DNA of 64,000 bases from Paenibacillus sp. J2TS4 (GTDB lineage: Bacteria; Bacillota; Bacilli; Paenibacillales; NBRC-103111), in contig NZ_BOSH01000004.1 in assembly GCF_018403245.1 (NCBI RefSeq), forward strand, positions 62,001-126,000. Reading direction: 5' to 3'. The notes under the pieces were generated by a model. It did not search any database. It saw only the letters and a list, made by a program, of their open reading frames with translations, and was not told the DNA's origin. The position numbers were made by a program, and so were the translations under genes. Numbering within the stretch: the first letter of the stretch is position 1; every line of letters starts with the position of its first letter. This document shows, in pieces, positions 42,785 through 52,750 of this stretch.

Positions 42785-44533
42785 CTAGCTACAGCTGTCT
42801 CTCTGAGACAGCTGTTTGATTTTCTGTTCATCCGGCGTTACGAATAAAGTCTTATGCTGCTCGTAGATGACAAAGCCGGGTTTGGCGCCGTTTGGCTTGC
42901 GAACATGTCGAATGAGAGTATAGTCGACCGGTACTTGACTCGATTCCCTGGCTTGACTATAGTGCGCCGCCAGCATGGCCGCTTCGTGCAGTGTCGCTTC
43001 CCCGAACGAATTCCCGCGGATAACGACATGGGACCCCGGGATATCCTTCGTATGCAACCAAGTGTCTGATGAATGCGCCAGCCGGTTAGTCAAATATTCG
43101 TTTTGTGTGTTGTTCTTCCCTACATAAATCGGTACCCCTTCACTGGACTGGAATGAAGTGAGCGTGGGCTTGCCGTTTTTTTTCTTTTTGCGAACTTTAC
43201 GGGAGCGATCCCGAATGTATCCTTGCTCTGCCAATTCGTCGCGAATTTCGTCAATGTCGGATAGCGCTGCGTTATCCAGCTGCTGGAGCAGGGAGTCCAA
43301 ATAAAGGATTTCCTCTCGTGTGCTGTCCATCTGTTCTTGTACGACGGAACGGCTGTTTTTAATTTTTGTATATTTTTTAAAATATTTTTGCGCGTTCTCT
43401 GAAGGGGAGACCAGTGGGTCCAGCTCGATCGTGACCGTACCCTGCTGCTCGTCGTAATAATCGGTCACTTCCACCTGTTTATCCCCTTTTTTAAACAAAT
43501 GCAGCGAAGCAGTGAGCAGCTCGCCTTGTATTCGGTACCGATCGGCCTCTTTCGCTTCCTCCAGAGTTTCTTGGAGCTTATCCAATTTTTTTATATTTTT
43601 CGCCTTTTCATTTTGCAAAAAGCGCAGCAAATCAGACGTTCGTTGGCGAACGGTATCCCGCTCCGCCTTGGTGCCGTAGAAGCTTTCCAGACAAAGGCTG
43701 ATGGAGGGGTAAGTTTGCTCCTCTCCCCGAACATGAGTAAGACGCGTGGCGGAAAAAAACATTTTGCCGCTGGATTCATCGGTAACGATGGATGGCTCGT
43801 AATCGTGCGCTTTAAAATGGTTCATCATGCCGCTGAATGATTGCCATAACGATCGAGAGCTAGTTGCGTCTTCAGCCCGATAGACGATCTCTCTGGCCAG
43901 AAGCGGACTGATGCCGCTGTATCGGCGGACGAGCCGCTGCTCGGGCTTGTCTGGTTTATCATCCGTCTCCGAGACCACTTCCATTTCATGAACAAACGAA
44001 GCTTCGTTCTCCTCCAGCGGATAGATTTTGTCCTGCTCCGGAGGAGCGACATATAGGCTGCCGGGCAATACGACACGATAGCTGCTGATTGCGGGAGTGA
44101 CATGATGGATGCCATCGAGAATAACGCCACTGACCGGATCGAGCAAAATAATGTTGCTATGGCGGCCCATGATCTCCACTAAGATCGTTTTGGAGCTCAG
44201 ATCGCCCAGTTCATTGCGATGCTTGATCTGGATTCGAATCACTCTTTCCAGTCCATCCTGCTCAATCGACTCAATAGAACCGTTCTCACAATATTTACGT
44301 AACAGCATACAGAACATGGGAGCTTCCAATGGATTCATAAATTGCGCTTCCGTCAAGTGAACCCGGGGATAAGTCGGGTTGGCGGATAGCAGAAGCCTAT
44401 AGTTATTGCCCTGTGACCGGATGTGCAGCAGGACATCGTTATTTGACGGTTGGTGGATTTTACTGATACGACCGCCCACACACGCTTGCAGCTCGCGAAC
44501 GATCGCGCGGGTGACTATTCCGTCTAATGCCAT
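42785..44533 (-). CDS. rqcH: Ribosome quality control protein RqcH (NFACT family)
   Basis: 582 residues from ATG 44533 (GGAGTG upstream; the frame opens at 44641). It binds stalled 50S-peptidyl-tRNA complexes and directs addition of C-terminal alanine tails, the bacterial Rqc2 equivalent. NFACT-N domain MALDGIVTRAIVREL...GGRISKIHQPSNNDV at the start, a helical coiled-coil region near 300-430, and NFACT-R at the C-terminus with HTKDIPGSHVVIRG and AAHYSQARESSQVPVDYT. Formerly called fibronectin-binding protein (YloA). Here it is transcribed away from yloB, with a repeat patch between. Confidence 0.92.
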   Translation of the reverse strand: MALDGIVTRAIVRELQACVGGRISKIHQPSNNDVLLHIRSQGNNYRLLLSANPTYPRVHLTEAQFMNPLEAPMFCMLLRKYCENGSIESIEQDGLERVIRIQIKHRNELGDLSSKTILVEIMGRHSNIILLDPVSGVILDGIHHVTPAISSYRVVLPGSLYVAPPEQDKIYPLEENEASFVHEMEVVSETDDKPDKPEQRLVRRYSGISPLLAREIVYRAEDATSSRSLWQSFSGMMNHFKAHDYEPSIVTDESSGKMFFSATRLTHVRGEEQTYPSISLCLESFYGTKAERDTVRQRTSDLLRFLQNEKAKNIKKLDKLQETLEEAKEADRYRIQGELLTASLHLFKKGDKQVEVTDYYDEQQGTVTIELDPLVSPSENAQKYFKKYTKIKNSRSVVQEQMDSTREEILYLDSLLQQLDNAALSDIDEIRDELAEQGYIRDRSRKVRKKKKNGKPTLTSFQSSEGVPIYVGKNNTQNEYLTNRLAHSSDTWLHTKDIPGSHVVIRGNSFGEATLHEAAMLAAHYSQARESSQVPVDYTLIRHVRKPNGAKPGFVIYEQHKTLFVTPDEQKIKQLSQRDSCS

Positions 44534-44635
44534 AGTTTGATCACTCCATTTCCTCTTTGACCCGGATAATAGCTGCGTGAAGCATTTATAAGTTTTCGAG
44601 GTTAAAGCGGGTCTCTTCCCAAATTTTATGATGGA

Positions 44636-45100
44636 ATGCAAAAATACAGTCGATGGGTGACTTTTGCTCTCATTTCGACAGATCTACTGCAAATATACAG
44701 TAGATTCGGCCATTTAGGAGCGAAAATGGATGGATCTGAAGATTTTACTGTATTATTGCAGTCGATGATTGAAAACAAGCGGATTCCGGTCAAAAGTAAT
44801 GTATTATTGCAGTCGATTATCAGCGTTGCTCCTACGCCTACGCTGCACCTACGCTGCGCTACACCTACGATGCGTCTAAACCCAGGGTACGCCTACGCTG
44901 CACCTACACCTACGCTGCGCCACACCTACGGTGCGTCTAAACCTAGGGTACGCCTACGCTGCGCCACACCTACGGTGCGTCTAAACCTAGGGTACGCCTA
45001 CGCTGCGCCACACCTACACTGCCCCCAACGCATCTACGGTTACGCTCGTCCATCCTCGGAGGATACCGTCACGCGTGTTCTCATTAACTGTATTTTTGCG
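44636..45100. repeat. Composite repeat patch between rqcH and yloB
   Basis: Contains five copies of a TGCAAAAATACAGT-like motif: two forward (44637, 44687) and three reversed (about 44747, 44799, 45090). A tandem repeat follows at 44833-45039: a 44-bp unit beginning TACGCCTACGCTGCGCCACA and ending TCTAAACCTAGGG, in four copies of 55, 61, 44 and about 47 nt, the last degenerate. The open frame across it is not credible. Confidence 0.8.
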
Positions 45101-45565
45101 AGTGAATCCGAGCACTTCTTGGCGAACGAGCCAATAGCCGGTCTTTTTCTCACTTCAACGACCTCAATGCATATAGGGCCCGGTTCAAGTCTTTTTACGC
45201 GTCTTCCTTCTCGCTCATCTAATGATGCCACATTTATAACCCGGAAGGAAAGGCCTGAAATCGATATAGCTGTTTTTGCCTTGTCCAGAAAGAAGAAAAG
45301 AGGAGGCAAATAGGGATATTTTGCAGCTTGTCTGAATAGATTTACTCTAGGAGTCTGTCCCAAGAGGGTGGCGGCCGGAAGAAGCGATCTGCACCCCAGC
45401 AGTTATTCTCGCTACAGCTATCCTGATAACAACCGGTCCCGCCGCAGGATAAGCCAGGCGTCGAGGGCGGAACATCGCTGCCGGCACTATCGTTGTTATT
45501 GCAACGGATAACGGATAACTCGTCGTGAGAAGGTAGGCCAGGCAAACAGTAGGAGGGAAGTTCGG
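45101..45565. other. Non-coding stretch before yloB
   Basis: No supported gene. Open frames on both strands (45040-45363 minus, 45342-45545 minus) have no ribosome binding site or family likeness. The part 45350-45560 is G/C-rich and may be a leader of yloB, but no riboswitch motif was found. Confidence 0.4.
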
Positions 45566-48337
45566 ATGAGTCAGAAAAAATGGTACCAGATGTCGGCGGA
45601 GGAATCGCTGCAACAGCTAATGACCGACAGCGGACGGGGGCTGACGAATAAAGAAGCCCAAATACGCCGTGAGACGGTCGGGGATAATGCGTTGATGGAA
45701 GGCAAAAAAATATCGCCGGTGACGCTGTTTTTAAACCAGTTCAAAGATTTCATGGTTCTTGTGCTCATGGGAGCGACGTTGATCTCCGGATTGCTCGGGG
45801 AGTATTTGGACGCCATCACGATCCTGGTTATCATCCTGATGAACGGGGTATTGGGATTCATTCAGGAGTTTAGGGCAGAACGGTCCTTGCAAGCTTTGAA
45901 GGAGCTCTCAGCGCCGATGGCCAAAGTGATCCGTGACGGGAATCTTGTTCATGTGGCGGCTATTGAATTGGTACCTGGCGATATTATTATGCTTGAGAGC
46001 GGAGATCGAATTCCGGCGGATATCCGCTGGCTCGAAACGAACGGGCTGTATGTGGAGGAATCGGCTTTAACCGGAGAATCCGTGCCAGTCAGCAAAGGAG
46101 TGGAGCGGTTAAGCGGCGACGAGCTTCCCGTCGGAGATCAACGTAATCTCGGCTTTATGGGTACGATGATTACCCGAGGCACAGCACAAGGGGTGGTCGT
46201 TCGGACCGGGATGGATACAGAAATGGGCAAAATTGCCGATCTGATTCAGAACACGGAAGAAATGCAGACGCCGCTCCAGCATCGGCTTGAGCAGCTAGGG
46301 AAAATCCTTATTCTTGTTGCGCTTGGTTTGACGGTCATGGTCGTTGTAGCCGGATTGATCCATGGTCAGCCGGCCTATGGGATGTTCCTGGCGGGAGTCA
46401 GCTTGGCGGTTGCAGCTATTCCCGAAGGATTGCCGGCCATTGTGACGATCGCCCTGGCTATGGGAGTGCAGAGGATGATCAAACGCAAGGCGATCGTCCG
46501 CAAGCTGCCTTCGGTCGAGACTCTCGGCTGTGCTTCGGTCATTTGCTCGGACAAAACGGGCACGCTGACGCAGAACAAAATGACCGTCACGCATTTATGG
46601 CTTGGCGGACGATTGCTGGAGGTAAGCGGGGAAGGGTATGAGCCCAAGGGAGATATTTCGCATGAAGGCAAGAAGCTGGATCCCGGACGGGAACCGATGC
46701 TCCAACGCTTCTTGAAAATTGCCGCATACTGCAACAACGCGAAGCTGACGGAAATGCGCCCGCAGGAGGCCAAGGGCAAAAAAGCGAAAGAGGAAGCCGC
46801 GCCCACCTGGAGCATTAGCGGCGATCCAACGGAAGGCGCTCTTATTGTGTTGAGCGCCAAGGCCGGGATCTTGCCGCAGGCGGAGGAAGCCGCACGGGTC
46901 CGGGAATTTCCCTTTGACTCCGAGCGTAAACGGATGTCGGTCATCATCAACGACTCGGGAAGCCGGTGCGTCTATGCCAAAGGTGCTCCGGACATGCTCA
47001 TTGACCAGTGCAGCTATTTACTGTGGGATAATAAAGTAGTCCCTTTTACGAATACGATGAAGCAGAAAGTGCTGGCAGCGAACGAAGGAATGGCCAAGTC
47101 GGCTCTCCGCGTCCTAGGTCTAGCCTATCGCGAGCTTAAACCGAGCGATTCCTGTTCCAGTGACAGCCAGGCCGAACGCAATCTCGTCTTTGTTGGCTTG
47201 GCAGGGATGATTGATCCACCGCGCAAGGAAGTGCGCGAAGCCATCCATAAATGCAAAAAAGCGGGCATTCGCACCGTCATGATTACCGGAGACCACCAAA
47301 CGACCGCAGAAGCTATCGCCAAGCAACTGGGGATGATCCCGACGACCGGACTGGTGGTCAATGGGCAGCAGCTGGCGGCCATGACGGATGAGCAGCTGGA
47401 TGCGAAAGCAGAGCAAATCTACGTATTCGCCAGAGTATCTCCGGAGCATAAGCTGCGGATCGTCAAGGCATTGCAGAAAAAAGGCCATGTCGTTGCTATG
47501 ACTGGAGACGGAGTGAATGACGCGCCGGCGATCAAAGCGGCGGATATCGGCATCTCGATGGGGATTACCGGGACCGACGTATCCAAAGAGGCTTCCGCTC
47601 TTATTTTAAGCGACGATAACTTTGCCACCATTGTGGCCGCGATCGAGGAAGGCCGGGGCATCTATGAAAATATTCGTAAATTTATCCGTTATTTGCTGGC
47701 GTCTAATGTTGGAGAAATATTGACGATGTTCCTTGCGATGATGGCGGGCATGCCGCTTCCGCTCGTTCCGATTCAAATTCTATGGGTGAATCTGGTCACC
47801 GACGGATTGCCCGCTATGGCTCTGGGGGTCGATCAAGCAGAAAAGGATTTGATGCAGCACAAGCCCCGCTCCGCGAGAGAAAATATTTTTGCCCGCAGGC
47901 TGGGGTGGAAAATTATTAGCCGCGGGATATTAATCGGATTGTGTACCCTCGGCGCATTCTGGATAACTTTGCGCCAAAATCCCGGGGACCCGAGCCATTT
48001 GGTTAAAGCCCAGACGGTAACTTTTGCTACGTTGGTCATGGCTCAATTGATTCATGTGTTCGACTGCCGCAGCTCCCGCTCGATCTTTCACCGCAATCCG
48101 CTGCAGAACAAATATTTGGTACTGGCGGTGCTCTCGTCCGTTGTCCTGCTGCTCGGCGTTGTTTATATCGAGGCTCTGCAGCCTATTTTCAAAACCGTCA
48201 ATCTGAATTTCCAGGACTGGGTGCTCGTTCTGATCGCGGCGGCCATCCCAACCTTTTTAATGGGAATCGGCAGTGTCATGTCGGGACGTTCTAATAAAAA
48301 AGGAGCTCGTTATACCTCCAGACCGATTACGAGGTAG
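45566..48337 (+). CDS. yloB: P-type Ca2+-transporting ATPase (SERCA-like)
   Basis: 923 residues. Type IIA P-type ATPase: actuator motif ALTGESVPVS, ion-binding PEGLPAIVTIAL in helix M4, phosphorylation site CSDKTGTLTQNK, nucleotide-binding KGAPD, hinge MTGDGVNDAPAIK, and M6 LWVNLVTDGLPAMALG. About ten membrane helices. Pumps Ca2+ out of the cytoplasm; B. subtilis YloB is associated with spore formation. AGGAGGG precedes the ATG. Position matches the yloA-yloB order of B. subtilis, except that rqcH is now divergent in orientation. Confidence 0.93.
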   Translation: MSQKKWYQMSAEESLQQLMTDSGRGLTNKEAQIRRETVGDNALMEGKKISPVTLFLNQFKDFMVLVLMGATLISGLLGEYLDAITILVIILMNGVLGFIQEFRAERSLQALKELSAPMAKVIRDGNLVHVAAIELVPGDIIMLESGDRIPADIRWLETNGLYVEESALTGESVPVSKGVERLSGDELPVGDQRNLGFMGTMITRGTAQGVVVRTGMDTEMGKIADLIQNTEEMQTPLQHRLEQLGKILILVALGLTVMVVVAGLIHGQPAYGMFLAGVSLAVAAIPEGLPAIVTIALAMGVQRMIKRKAIVRKLPSVETLGCASVICSDKTGTLTQNKMTVTHLWLGGRLLEVSGEGYEPKGDISHEGKKLDPGREPMLQRFLKIAAYCNNAKLTEMRPQEAKGKKAKEEAAPTWSISGDPTEGALIVLSAKAGILPQAEEAARVREFPFDSERKRMSVIINDSGSRCVYAKGAPDMLIDQCSYLLWDNKVVPFTNTMKQKVLAANEGMAKSALRVLGLAYRELKPSDSCSSDSQAERNLVFVGLAGMIDPPRKEVREAIHKCKKAGIRTVMITGDHQTTAEAIAKQLGMIPTTGLVVNGQQLAAMTDEQLDAKAEQIYVFARVSPEHKLRIVKALQKKGHVVAMTGDGVNDAPAIKAADIGISMGITGTDVSKEASALILSDDNFATIVAAIEEGRGIYENIRKFIRYLLASNVGEILTMFLAMMAGMPLPLVPIQILWVNLVTDGLPAMALGVDQAEKDLMQHKPRSARENIFARRLGWKIISRGILIGLCTLGAFWITLRQNPGDPSHLVKAQTVTFATLVMAQLIHVFDCRSSRSIFHRNPLQNKYLVLAVLSSVVLLLGVVYIEALQPIFKTVNLNFQDWVLVLIAAAIPTFLMGIGSVMSGRSNKKGARYTSRPITR

Positions 48338-48670
48338 AGAAGGAAGGGCTGCCTGAATTGGTCAAACTCTCTATTTTTCCATAAATCAAGGGTACAATTG
48401 GCTTAAAAAACGATATAAACGGTTAAATAGGTGGAAAAAGCTATGCATTGTCGCTTTTTTACGTTATGATAAGGGCAAAACCATATCATTTAAGGGTTCA
48501 CAAAAGATAAGGATCGGTTATCCGGTCGATGGAAAAAGAGGATGTTGCCGGTCGGTCCGGTGGAGAGCAGGTTCCTAAGCATGGGACTGCAAGCCGCCGG
48601 TCCGTCTGTCGTTTAGCGGCAGCTTGCAATAGATTACTACATGCGATGCATAATAGGTGGGATGAGAGAG

Positions 48671-50569
48671 ATGAAGCCGGATTTAAAAAAAGCTCTGCAA
48701 GAGCAAATTATTACGGGCGATGGAGCTATGGGAACTTACTTGTATCAGATCGGGTTTCCCATTGGCGTCTCCTACGAGGAGTTCAATCTGAACAAGCCGG
48801 AATTGATTGTCGATGTTCACCGCCGGTATTATGAGGCTGGAGCCCGTTTGATCGAAACGAATACTTTTTCTGCGAATCGGGAAAATTTATCCAAATACGG
48901 TCTGGAGCTGGAGGTAGCTTCTATTAACCGCGCCGGGGTAGCCCTTGCGCGTCAAGCTGTCGGGGCGGACGCTTATGTTGTCGGCGCCGTCGGCCCTGTT
49001 CGCGGCGGCAAGCGCAAAAGCCTGAGCAGCGAACAGATCGAAGCTGATTTGATCCAGCAGATGGAAGTTTTGCTGGAGGAGAATGTGGACGGATTGCTGC
49101 TGGAAACGTTCTATGAGCTGGATGAAATCCTTCTGGCACTGCGGTGGATTCGCAAGTCGAGCTCTGTTCCGGTCATTTGCCAGTTTGCGACAGAAGGCGG
49201 CGGCGCTACGAAGGATGGCGTTCCTTTGCAGGAAGCTTTCGCCAAGCTTAAGGAGGCCGGAGCCGATGTGGTCGGCTTTAACTGTCACAGCGGACCGATG
49301 GGGATTCTTCGTGCCCTGGATAAGCTGCAGCCGATAGAAGGAGTGCCCTTCTCGGTATTCCCGAACGCCGGCTTGCCCGGATATGTGGATGGCCAGTTCA
49401 CCTATACGGCCACTCCGCAGTATTTTGCGGATACGGCGCTTCGTTTTGCGGATCGGGGGGCCCGGATTATCGGCGGCTGCTGCGGAACGACCCCAGACCA
49501 TATAGCCGCCATGGCTAAAGCGCTCGACGGCTACCGTCCGGGTGTGGACCCTCTAACGGGAACTCCGCAAGCAGCCAAGAGACCGAATCGGCTGGAGATA
49601 GCCGCGCCGCGACGGGAAGTCGGGACAGCGCCGTCAAAGTCCGAGCCGTCCATCGTCGATCTGGTTCGCGAACGGCCTACGATTATCGTCGAATTGGATC
49701 CTCCCAGAGGACTGTCGATCGATAAGTTTATGGAGGGGGCCGCGGCGCTGACAGAGGCGGGTGTCGATTCGATCACGATGGCGGACAATTCGCTCGCCAT
49801 GACCCGCATGAGCAATCTCTCGACCGGCTATTTGGTTAAGGAAAAACTCGGAATGCGGCCGCTTCTGCATATTGCATGCCGCGACCGCAACTCGATCGGA
49901 ATGCAATCCCACCTGATGGGCATGCACGCTATGGGCATGGACCATATTCTTTGCCTGACGGGTGATCCGGCCAAATTCGGGGATTTGCCGGGATCAAGCT
50001 CTGTTTATGATCTGAATTCCATCGGCTTGATCAAGATGGCCAAGCAATTGAACGAAGGAATGGCCTATTCAGGCAAAGCTTTAAAACATAAATCCAAATT
50101 TGTTATCGGTGCGGCGTTCGATCCGAATGTTAAATATATAGAGAGAGCCGTCGCGCGTATGGAGAAAAAAATAGAAGCCGGGGCTGATTATTTCATGACC
50201 CAACCGGTATATGAACCGGAAATGATAGAAAGACTGTATGAAGCAACCAAACATATCCCGGTTCCGATCTTTATCGGGATCATGCCTCTTATCAGCGGCA
50301 GGAATGCTGAATTTCTGCATAATGAAGTGCCGGGCATCCGGATTTCCGACGAGGTCAGAAATCGGATGAGAGGGCTGGAACGGGAAGAAGGCCGGCGTGC
50401 CGGGGTTGAAATAGCCAAGGAGCTTCTCGATACCGCACTCCAATATTTTAAAGGCTTCTACTTTATGACTCCGATGCTTTATTACGATATGACCGTTGAG
50501 CTTACAAGGTATGTATGGAATCGTACGAATCGCTTCCACCCCCTTGTACCGGCAAGTGAAATCAATTAA
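48671..50569 (+). CDS. yitJ: Bifunctional homocysteine S-methyltransferase / 5,10-methylenetetrahydrofolate reductase
   Basis: 632 residues from ATG 48671 (AGGTGG 10 nt upstream; ATG 48641 and 48662 are worse). The N-terminal half is a BHMT/MetH-type homocysteine methyltransferase barrel with zinc cysteines in GFNCHSGP and IIGGCCGTTPDH and the start GDGAMGTYLY. The C-terminal half (from about 320) is MetF: IIVELDPPRG, ACRDRNSIGMQSHLMGMHAMG (quoted in part), LTGDPAKFGD and FMTQPVYEPEMIE. It supplies methyl groups for methionine. In B. subtilis yitJ lies elsewhere, behind a SAM riboswitch; here it is within the ylo block and no S-box motif is seen. Confidence 0.93.
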   Translation: MKPDLKKALQEQIITGDGAMGTYLYQIGFPIGVSYEEFNLNKPELIVDVHRRYYEAGARLIETNTFSANRENLSKYGLELEVASINRAGVALARQAVGADAYVVGAVGPVRGGKRKSLSSEQIEADLIQQMEVLLEENVDGLLLETFYELDEILLALRWIRKSSSVPVICQFATEGGGATKDGVPLQEAFAKLKEAGADVVGFNCHSGPMGILRALDKLQPIEGVPFSVFPNAGLPGYVDGQFTYTATPQYFADTALRFADRGARIIGGCCGTTPDHIAAMAKALDGYRPGVDPLTGTPQAAKRPNRLEIAAPRREVGTAPSKSEPSIVDLVRERPTIIVELDPPRGLSIDKFMEGAAALTEAGVDSITMADNSLAMTRMSNLSTGYLVKEKLGMRPLLHIACRDRNSIGMQSHLMGMHAMGMDHILCLTGDPAKFGDLPGSSSVYDLNSIGLIKMAKQLNEGMAYSGKALKHKSKFVIGAAFDPNVKYIERAVARMEKKIEAGADYFMTQPVYEPEMIERLYEATKHIPVPIFIGIMPLISGRNAEFLHNEVPGIRISDEVRNRMRGLEREEGRRAGVEIAKELLDTALQYFKGFYFMTPMLYYDMTVELTRYVWNRTNRFHPLVPASEIN

Positions 50570-50592
50570 AATATGGTATGGATGTGATGCAA

Positions 50593-51471
50593 ATGCTACG
50601 CAGTATGACCGGATTTGGACAGGCTTTGCATCAGGCAGGAGGCTTCAGAATCCAGTTGGAGCTGAAATCCGTCAATCATCGTTTTAAAGAGACATTGGTA
50701 CGCGTTCCCCGCCAGTGGAGCCATATGGAAGAACGGATGAAGAAGCGGGTACAGGATCAGCTCTCACGAGGCCGTATCGAAATATCGGTCGTTGTGGAAC
50801 GGGACGCCTCATCGGTTCAGAAGACACAAATCAATTGGCCGCTGGCGGACGCCTATATTGCTGCCTCGCGACAACTAGCAGATAAATATTCTATGGAAGA
50901 CACGCTTAAGCTCCGGGATCTGCTGTCTGTTCCCGATCTGATTTCTTTTAAAGAAGAGACAGAAGAAATTCATTTGGCCGAGGAAGCGATAATGGATGCT
51001 CTTCAGGAAGCGCTGGATCTGTTAGTTCAAATGCGAGAAGTCGAGGGGGCTCATCTGTATACCGATATAATAGGCCGCCTGCTTAATTTACGCGGTCGGG
51101 TCGCTCTTCTACAGGAGCTGGCTCCTGCGGTGGCAGACGATTACCGCCATAAGCTCAAGCAACGAATGGCAAGCTTACTGGGGGATCAGCCAATCGATGA
51201 ACAAAGATTGGCCATGGAAGCAGCGTTAATGGCCGATAAAGCGGATATAGAAGAAGAATTAACCAGGCTAAACGGTCATTTTGATCATTTTGAAAGGATT
51301 ATTGAAGGAACGGAGCCTGTGGGGCGCAAATTGGATTTTCTTCTGCAAGAAATGAACAGGGAAGCCAACACGATCGGCTCTAAAGCGAATTCCGCGGCTA
51401 TCACAGCGCTTGTCGTTGAGATAAAGGCGGAGCTGGAGAAAATTCGAGAGCAGGTTCAGAATTTGGAATAG
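50593..51471 (+). CDS. yicC: YicC family endoribonuclease
   Basis: 292 residues from ATG 50593 (GGATGTGAT upstream; ATG 50578 in frame). Matches YicC/YloC: start MLRSMTGFG, ELKSVNHRFKE, the central DLLSVPDLI, and the family end GRKLDFLLQEMNREANTIGSK (quoted in part: DFLLQEMNREANTIGSK). YicC-type proteins have endoribonuclease activity. First gene of the yicC-remA-gmk-rpoZ-coaBC-priA run. Confidence 0.92.
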   Translation: MLRSMTGFGQALHQAGGFRIQLELKSVNHRFKETLVRVPRQWSHMEERMKKRVQDQLSRGRIEISVVVERDASSVQKTQINWPLADAYIAASRQLADKYSMEDTLKLRDLLSVPDLISFKEETEEIHLAEEAIMDALQEALDLLVQMREVEGAHLYTDIIGRLLNLRGRVALLQELAPAVADDYRHKLKQRMASLLGDQPIDEQRLAMEAALMADKADIEEELTRLNGHFDHFERIIEGTEPVGRKLDFLLQEMNREANTIGSKANSAAITALVVEIKAELEKIREQVQNLE

Positions 51472-51544
51472 AGCTAGCTTTTGACGAACCCCAGGCGGAC
51501 GTTTTAGACGGCTTGGCCGGGGCAAAACTATTGGGAGGAACAGA

Positions 51545-51805
51545 ATGGCTATTAAACTTATTAATATCGGGTTCGGCAATATCGTTTCCGCCAACCGGAT
51601 CATATCGATCGTCAGCCCGGAATCTGCGCCTATTAAACGAATTATACAAGAGGCACGGGACCGTCACATGCTGATTGACGCCACTTACGGAAGGCGGACC
51701 CGGGCAGTCATTATTACAGATAGCGATCATGTGATTTTATCCGCTGTTCAGCCAGAAACGGTGGCCCACCGACTCTCCAGCAAGGAAGATGATCATGACG
51801 AATAA
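51545..51805 (+). CDS. remA: RemA family biofilm regulator
   Basis: 86 residues, DUF370/Rem[20 protein letters not shown], then the conserved [19 protein letters not shown]. RemA is a DNA-binding protein that activates matrix and osmoprotection genes in B. subtilis. GGGAGG precedes the ATG. Its 3' end overlaps gmk by 11 nt. Confidence 0.94.
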   Translation: MAIKLINIGFGNIVSANRIISIVSPESAPIKRIIQEARDRHMLIDATYGRRTRAVIITDSDHVILSAVQPETVAHRLSSKEDDHDE

Positions 51806-52436
51806 GGAATGGATCTGGGGCGCGGAAGAAAGAGGAATCCTGATTGTGCTCTCCGGTCCTTCCGGAGTGGGCAAAGGAACGGTCTGCTCCGCTCTTCGCG
51901 CCATGTCCAAAGACCTCGTTTACTCGGTTTCCGCCACAACGAGATTGCCTCGTGATGGCGAAGTCGACGGGGTCAATTACTTTTTTAAGACCCGAGAGCA
52001 ATTTCAGACGATGATCAAGCAGGATGAACTGCTCGAATGGGCGGAATATGTAGGCAACTACTATGGCACCCCCAAAGATTTTGTGGAGCGGACATTGAAT
52101 GAGGGCAAAGACATCATTCTCGAGATCGAGGTGCAGGGAGCGCTTAAAGTGAAGGAGAAGTTCCCGGAAGGAATCTTTATTTTCTTGCTTCCGCCTTCTT
52201 TGGACGAGCTGCAGAATCGGATTGTCACCCGGGGGACGGAATCTGAGGAAACGATCCGTCAACGGATGTCTGCAGCAATAGACGAAATTAGCCTATCGGA
52301 GCATTACGATTACATCATTGTCAATGACCGCGTCGAATCGGCCTGCCACAGAATTCAGTCCATCATCGTGGCGGAGCATTGCAAGCAACAGCGGTTTCTT
52401 CCGAAAATTAAAAAAAGGATCGAAGAGGTGCTTTAG
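51795..52436 (+). CDS. gmk: Guanylate kinase
   Basis: 213 residues from ATG 51795 (AAGGAAG 6 nt upstream; ATG 51789 too close). Phosphorylates GMP to GDP. P-loop [13 protein letters not shown]-binding [19 protein letters not shown], and [14 protein letters not shown] with IFLLPPS. Between remA and rpoZ as in B. subtilis. Confidence 0.96.
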   Translation: MTNKEWIWGAEERGILIVLSGPSGVGKGTVCSALRAMSKDLVYSVSATTRLPRDGEVDGVNYFFKTREQFQTMIKQDELLEWAEYVGNYYGTPKDFVERTLNEGKDIILEIEVQGALKVKEKFPEGIFIFLLPPSLDELQNRIVTRGTESEETIRQRMSAAIDEISLSEHYDYIIVNDRVESACHRIQSIIVAEHCKQQRFLPKIKKRIEEVL

Positions 52437-52438
52437 TC

Positions 52439-52648
52439 ATGCTATATCCTTCTATTGATAAACTGTTAACCAAAGTGGACAGCAAGTACTCGTTAGTCGT
52501 GGCAGCATCGAAGAGAGCCAGGGCGCTGCGGGAAGGAGCGAAATCGGAGCTGGAGCATCCGAAATCGCACAAGCAGGTCGGAGTCGCGCTGGAAGAATTG
52601 TACGCCGATTACATTTATTACGAAAAACTAGACCATAAGAACGAATAG
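52439..52648 (+). CDS. rpoZ: RNA polymerase omega subunit
   Basis: 69 residues. Start MLYPSIDKLLTKVDSKYSLVV (first 12 shown in family: MLYPSIDKLLTK), ASKRARALREG, and VGVALEELYADYI near the end, all typical of Firmicute omega. Starts 2 nt after the gmk stop; a terminator-like hairpin follows at 52684. Confidence 0.95.
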   Translation: MLYPSIDKLLTKVDSKYSLVVAASKRARALREGAKSELEHPKSHKQVGVALEELYADYIYYEKLDHKNE

Positions 52649-52683
52649 CGGCTTCTTCTGCTGGAATGTTATGTTTGATTTCG

Positions 52684-52709
52684 ACAACCCTTGAGGTTGT
52701 TATTTTTTT
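52684..52709 (+). terminator. Hairpin with T run between rpoZ and coaBC
   Basis: ACAACC (52684-52689) with GGTTGT (52695-52700), then TATTTTTTT. A short stem; it may give partial termination inside the operon. Confidence 0.6.
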
Positions 52710-52750
52710 CTGCGGCCGATACCGGAAGGTGCGGAGGAAAGGATGAGAGC

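Noticed and set aside
44833..45039. Possible CRISPR array
   Set aside because: Units are directly adjacent with no unique spacers, and copies differ by internal insertions; it is a tandem repeat.
44636..45313. Open frame of 225 codons on the plus strand
   Set aside because: It runs through the 44-bp tandem repeat, whose unit is not a multiple of three, has no ribosome binding site and shows no family likeness.
45040..45363. Open frame of 107 codons on the minus strand before yloB
   Set aside because: Composition looks somewhat protein-like (KTAISISGLSFRVINV), but there is no binding site and no recognised domain, so it was not annotated.
48338..48670. SAM riboswitch upstream of the yitJ-type gene
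   Set aside because: The conserved S-box blocks (AGAGAGGTGGAGGGA-like and GAAACC.GGCAACC-like) were not found.
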